Assembly (NCBI GenBank): GCA_017521405.1
Contig: JAFXCP010000012.1
Location: 32,591 to 96,590, forward strand
DNA length: 64,000 bases
Direction of reading: 5' to 3'
Source: Akkermansia sp.
GTDB lineage: Bacteria; Verrucomicrobiota; Verrucomicrobiia; Verrucomicrobiales; Akkermansiaceae
The notes below the pieces were generated by a model. The model had not been told where the DNA came from, searched no databases, and saw only the letters and a program-made list of their open reading frames with translations. Every line of letters starts with the position of its first letter. The first letter of the stretch is position 1. Both the position numbers and the translations under genes were made by a program. Positions 61,283 through 64,000 of the stretch are shown piece after piece.

Positions 61283-62910
61283 GAGCGGGGCATAAGCAAT
61301 TGTACTGCATCCAGCGGGTGGTTATCCAGCAATAGCGGATACCACCCCTGCACCGCAGGAGATTTCAAATACGTGCGTTCACTCCAATACAAAGGGATAA
61401 TGGGCTGCGCCTCAAGCATAAGCCGTTCCGCCTCAGCCAAATACCCCAAGCGCGCCTCCGCCGTGGCAGCAGAAGCCGCCGCCTGCAAAGCAGCATCGCA
61501 AGCAGAACTCCCCCAGCCGGTACAATTATTCCCCCCGCCACTGCGCCAAAGCTCCACAAAAGTAGCCGGATCCAGAAAATCCCCGCTCCAGGAGGAAGAG
61601 GACAAATCATAATCCCCATTCTGCTGCGCCGCCTTATAAGCCGTCCACTCGCAAGAACGAATCTCCACATGAATCCCCAGCACCTTCAGCCACATCGCCT
61701 GCAAACTCTCCGCCATCACACGCTGCACATCGCGGGAAGTAGTCATCAGCTCCAAAGTAGGAAAACCCTTGCCCCCCGGGAACCCCGCCTCCGCCAGCAA
61801 ACGGCGCGCCTCCTGCTCCGCCGCCTCTCGGGAAAGAATCTCCCTTGCAGGCAAAGCATACCCTGCCCCCGGCGGTGTAAAGGCATACGCCGGGCGCCCC
61901 GCCCCGCGCACCACATCCCGCACAAGAGACTCCCGATTCACCGCCAAAGAAAGAGCCCGCCGCACCCGCACATCATCCAGCGGCGCACGCCGCGTATTCA
62001 AACGGTAAAAAATGGTGCAATAGTAAGCATCTTGGCAATATGCCTGCGGCGCACGCGCCTTAGCCACCGCCAGCATCTCCGGCGGCACATTATTGGAAAT
62101 ATGCATCTTGCCATCCAAAAACATGCGCGTCTCCGTGTAACCATTCACCACAGGAAGAAAACGCACCCCCCTATTCCGCACCTCCTGCGCCCGCCAATAG
62201 CGAGCATTCGCCACCACCTCCAGCCTATCATTAAAACGGTGGCACCCCAGCACATAGGCACCATTGCCCACCCAATGCCCGGTTCTTGCCCAAAGACTGC
62301 GGCGATCCAGCATTCCCCCGTGCGCCTCCACCGCATGCGCCGGCACCGGGAACCATGTAAAATGCAGCAACAAATGCAATAAATGAGGCGTAGGTCCGCT
62401 CATCTCCAAGCGAAGCGTGCGCGCATCCGGCGCACTCACCCCCACAGCATCCCACGCACACTCACCCTTATTATAAGCCGCAGCATTCCTGAGCGGGTAT
62501 AACATCTCCGCATACTTCCCGGCAAACTCCGGGTGGAGAATACGCCGGTAAGCATACACAAAATCCTGCGCCGTAACCGGCCGCCCATCACTCCAAAATG
62601 CCTCCCGCAAATAAAACGTCCATACCCGCGCCTCCGCATCATGCTCCCAGCGCTCGGCCATACCGGGATGAATACAAGCCTCATCCCGAGCATCCGGCCG
62701 AACCAACCCCTCCAGCAAAGCAGAAATAATCTTACCATCGGCCACAGCCGTAGCCTTGTGAGGATCCAAACTCAACGGCTCCTGATTATTCCCTACCACC
62801 AAAATCCCCTGTGCCGCCGCCTTCTCCGCAGAACTGCGTTCCTCCCGGCACCCCACCATCACCATGGCAAGCACCAAAAACACAAATACCCTTGCAGCCC
62901 ATCTCCTCAC
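61279..62910 (-). CDS. oppA: Peptide ABC transporter substrate-binding lipoprotein (OppA type)
   Basis: 543 residues, SBP family 5. The signal VFVFLVLAMVMVGC ends in a lipobox Cys. NNQEPLSLDPHKATA, VWTFYLREAFWSDGRPVTAQDF (read in pieces), VRRALSLAVNRESLV and LEIRSCEWTAYK-like segments are characteristic. It binds oligopeptides for import. The GTG at 62910 is chosen because a -10 box lies 8 nt upstream and the lipoprotein signal follows at once; a longer frame to 63021 adds a non-signal-like N-terminus. Confidence 0.92.
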   Translation of the reverse strand: MRRWAARVFVFLVLAMVMVGCREERSSAEKAAAQGILVVGNNQEPLSLDPHKATAVADGKIISALLEGLVRPDARDEACIHPGMAERWEHDAEARVWTFYLREAFWSDGRPVTAQDFVYAYRRILHPEFAGKYAEMLYPLRNAAAYNKGECAWDAVGVSAPDARTLRLEMSGPTPHLLHLLLHFTWFPVPAHAVEAHGGMLDRRSLWARTGHWVGNGAYVLGCHRFNDRLEVVANARYWRAQEVRNRGVRFLPVVNGYTETRMFLDGKMHISNNVPPEMLAVAKARAPQAYCQDAYYCTIFYRLNTRRAPLDDVRVRRALSLAVNRESLVRDVVRGAGRPAYAFTPPGAGYALPAREILSREAAEQEARRLLAEAGFPGGKGFPTLELMTTSRDVQRVMAESLQAMWLKVLGIHVEIRSCEWTAYKAAQQNGDYDLSSSSWSGDFLDPATFVELWRSGGGNNCTGWGSSACDAALQAAASAATAEARLGYLAEAERLMLEAQPIIPLYWSERTYLKSPAVQGWYPLLLDNHPLDAVQLLMPRS

Positions 62911-62918
62911 AGAGCAGC

Positions 62919-62947
62919 ATTCTACCACAACACATCCCCATTGACAA
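62919..62947 (-). promoter_or_regulatory. Promoter for oppABC
   Basis: Minus strand: TTGTCA (62942-62947), 17 bp, TAGAAT (62919-62924), 8 nt before the GTG start. Confidence 0.78.
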
Positions 62948-62970
62948 GGCACTCCGCAAGAAAGCTCACA

Positions 62971-63005
62971 AAAAAACACCCCCGCCCTGCACTCGGCAGA
63001 ACGGG
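62971..63005 (-). terminator. Intrinsic terminator after the PEP-CTERM protein gene
   Basis: On the minus strand CCCGTTCTGC pairs with GCAGGGCGGG (two G-U pairs), followed by a run of Us. The reverse orientation would have C-A mismatches, which gives it a direction. Confidence 0.75.
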
Positions 63006-63036
63006 AGCGAAAATAGGACAAACGCCCACTCGAACG

Positions 63037-64000
63037 TTAAGCCCTTCGGCGGCGGGAAGCGAGTGCCGCCAGAGCCAGCAAACTCAGCGTCGCCGTGGAG
63101 GGCTCAGGAATCGTCGGCAGTGTAAAGCCCGCCACATTCCCCTCCGTGCCCTTATAGGTGGCACCGGCCATGCTCAGCGTCAGATTGCTGTAATCCTCAT
63201 CCGCATCGCTGCCGAAATCCAGCTCTACTCCTGTGTACCCGGCAGCCACCAAAGCCTCCGTATCCACATCGAAGCTCAAATCACCCTCCACCGTGCATTG
63301 GAACAGATGGCTCAAATCCACACGGTAAATGCCGCCCTCCCCTGCCTCCGGCAGGGTGAGCCGCAGCGTAGCATCGGAAAGCAGAATACTTCCCTCCGCC
63401 CCCACGGAGAACGAGCAATCCGTATCGAAGCTCACATCCGTCAGCGTCAGCGTGGCCAGTGCCGAGGAGAAAAAATGCACACCTTGCAATGCTACATGAT
63501 TAATATCATAGCCATTGACTTCATACCAGATATAAATTCGGAGCCCCTTAACGGCTGCATCCTCTCCCAAGCCTTCCAAGGCGCTGGCACTGGCTTTCAC
63601 CCCGGAGAGTGTGGTGGTGCCTTTGACGGGGGCACCCAGCATGGTGGTGTCTTGGCTTGCCGTGGCTTTCAGTATGGCCGTGGTGCCCTCCGTCACCGTC
63701 AGGGTGGTGGATTGGATGTCCTTATTCACCGTCACCGTGCTGCCGGGTGCCAGATGCTCATCATCCAGCGTCACATTGAACTTGCCCTTGTTGTTCTTCA
63801 AGAGTGCCACATTCAGTTCGGCGGTACCGCTGAAGGTCACATCAGTGGTGACGAGGTTGCCGCTATTCGAGGCCAGATCCGGGCTGTGCTGCAAGGTGCC
63901 CGTCCAGCCGGAGGTGTCGCCGGTAAAGATGAGTGTTTGGTTTGTTCCCTTGTAGGATGAGCGCTGCAGTGTACCCGTGCCGGAAATATCCCCGCTGAAG
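63037..64000 (-). CDS. PEP-CTERM-type surface protein with beta-strand repeats (partial at right edge)
   Basis: The last 320 codons of a large exported protein; the frame is open to the window edge. Segments such as FSGDISGTGTLQRS, LIFTGDTSGWTGTLQHS and NSGNLVTTDVTFSG resemble autotransporter-associated beta-strand repeats of a beta-helix passenger. The end carries a PEP-CTERM tag: PEPSTATLSLLALAALASRR, that is PEP, a hydrophobic stretch and a basic tail. An exosortase-like system would process it. Function is probably surface adhesion or glycan contact. Confidence 0.88.
   Translation of the reverse strand, partial: FSGDISGTGTLQRSSYKGTNQTLIFTGDTSGWTGTLQHSPDLASNSGNLVTTDVTFSGTAELNVALLKNNKGKFNVTLDDEHLAPGSTVTVNKDIQSTTLTVTEGTTAILKATASQDTTMLGAPVKGTTTLSGVKASASALEGLGEDAAVKGLRIYIWYEVNGYDINHVALQGVHFFSSALATLTLTDVSFDTDCSFSVGAEGSILLSDATLRLTLPEAGEGGIYRVDLSHLFQCTVEGDLSFDVDTEALVAAGYTGVELDFGSDADEDYSNLTLSMAGATYKGTEGNVAGFTLPTIPEPSTATLSLLALAALASRRRRA

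Overview
The window looks like a chromosomal segment of a Verrucomicrobiota bacterium, most likely an Akkermansiaceae relative. The signs are a PEP-CTERM sorting tail on a beta-strand-repeat surface protein at the right edge, secreted GH2 beta-galactosidase-type enzymes, LPS heptose genes, moderately high GC, and almost no Shine-Dalgarno sequences. No tRNA, rRNA operon, insertion sequence, prophage or CRISPR array was seen. The one clear housekeeping RNA gene is rnpB. No gene-free stretch exceeds about 300 bases once rnpB and the candidate RNA beside it are counted.

Layout. 1-4.85 kb: the end of pyrB, a dihydroorotase homologue that has lost metal ligands, an ELM1-like protein and two tandem GT4 glycosyltransferases, tightly overlapped. 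4.9-8.7 kb: a thioredoxin-fold protein without cysteines, a nitroreductase, an ankyrin-repeat protein, an ECF sigma factor and two unknown proteins. 8.7-14.9 kb: an RND efflux pair whose adaptor is a natural tandem fusion of two adaptor modules. 15-19 kb: ParE-type topoisomerase subunit, phosphatase, MscL, HU-like protein and a thioredoxin-like protein. 19-23.4 kb: a decayed secreted-protein gene, a repeat-bearing lipoprotein, then RNA methyltransferase, DtxR/MntR regulator, rhomboid protease and HAD phosphatase. 23.4-29.1 kb: two paralogous secreted GH2 enzymes. 29.2-34.8 kb: argG, a GT4, dxr, rnpB, a candidate structured RNA and a secreted Pro/Ala-rich protein. 34.8-41.5 kb: SNF2 helicase, L,D-transpeptidase-like protein, a trpL leader peptide with attenuator, trpB and a small lipoprotein. 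41.5-48.9 kb: Fe-alcohol dehydrogenase, an orphan TIR-STING protein, diaminopimelate dehydrogenase, a broken acyltransferase, a putative glycan enzyme and an Arg-type EF-P. 49-53.9 kb: LPS inner-core cluster (GT25, GT8, hldE, gmhA, GT9). 54-63 kb: gyrB-gyrA and an oppABC importer. 63 kb to the edge: the PEP-CTERM protein.

Expression. A recurring promoter (TTGnnn, 16-18 bp, TAnnnT) lies so close to the start codon, often 5-11 nt, that many mRNAs should be leaderless or nearly so. It was used here to choose several starts. The most notable items are the TIR-STING protein with no cyclase nearby (a possible anti-phage effector), the Trp-codon attenuator before a lone trpB, the tandem RND adaptor, an alternating purine-pyrimidine tract inside the gyrB promoter, and an unassigned structured RNA after rnpB. 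All functional calls are from reading sequence alone; no database search was run.
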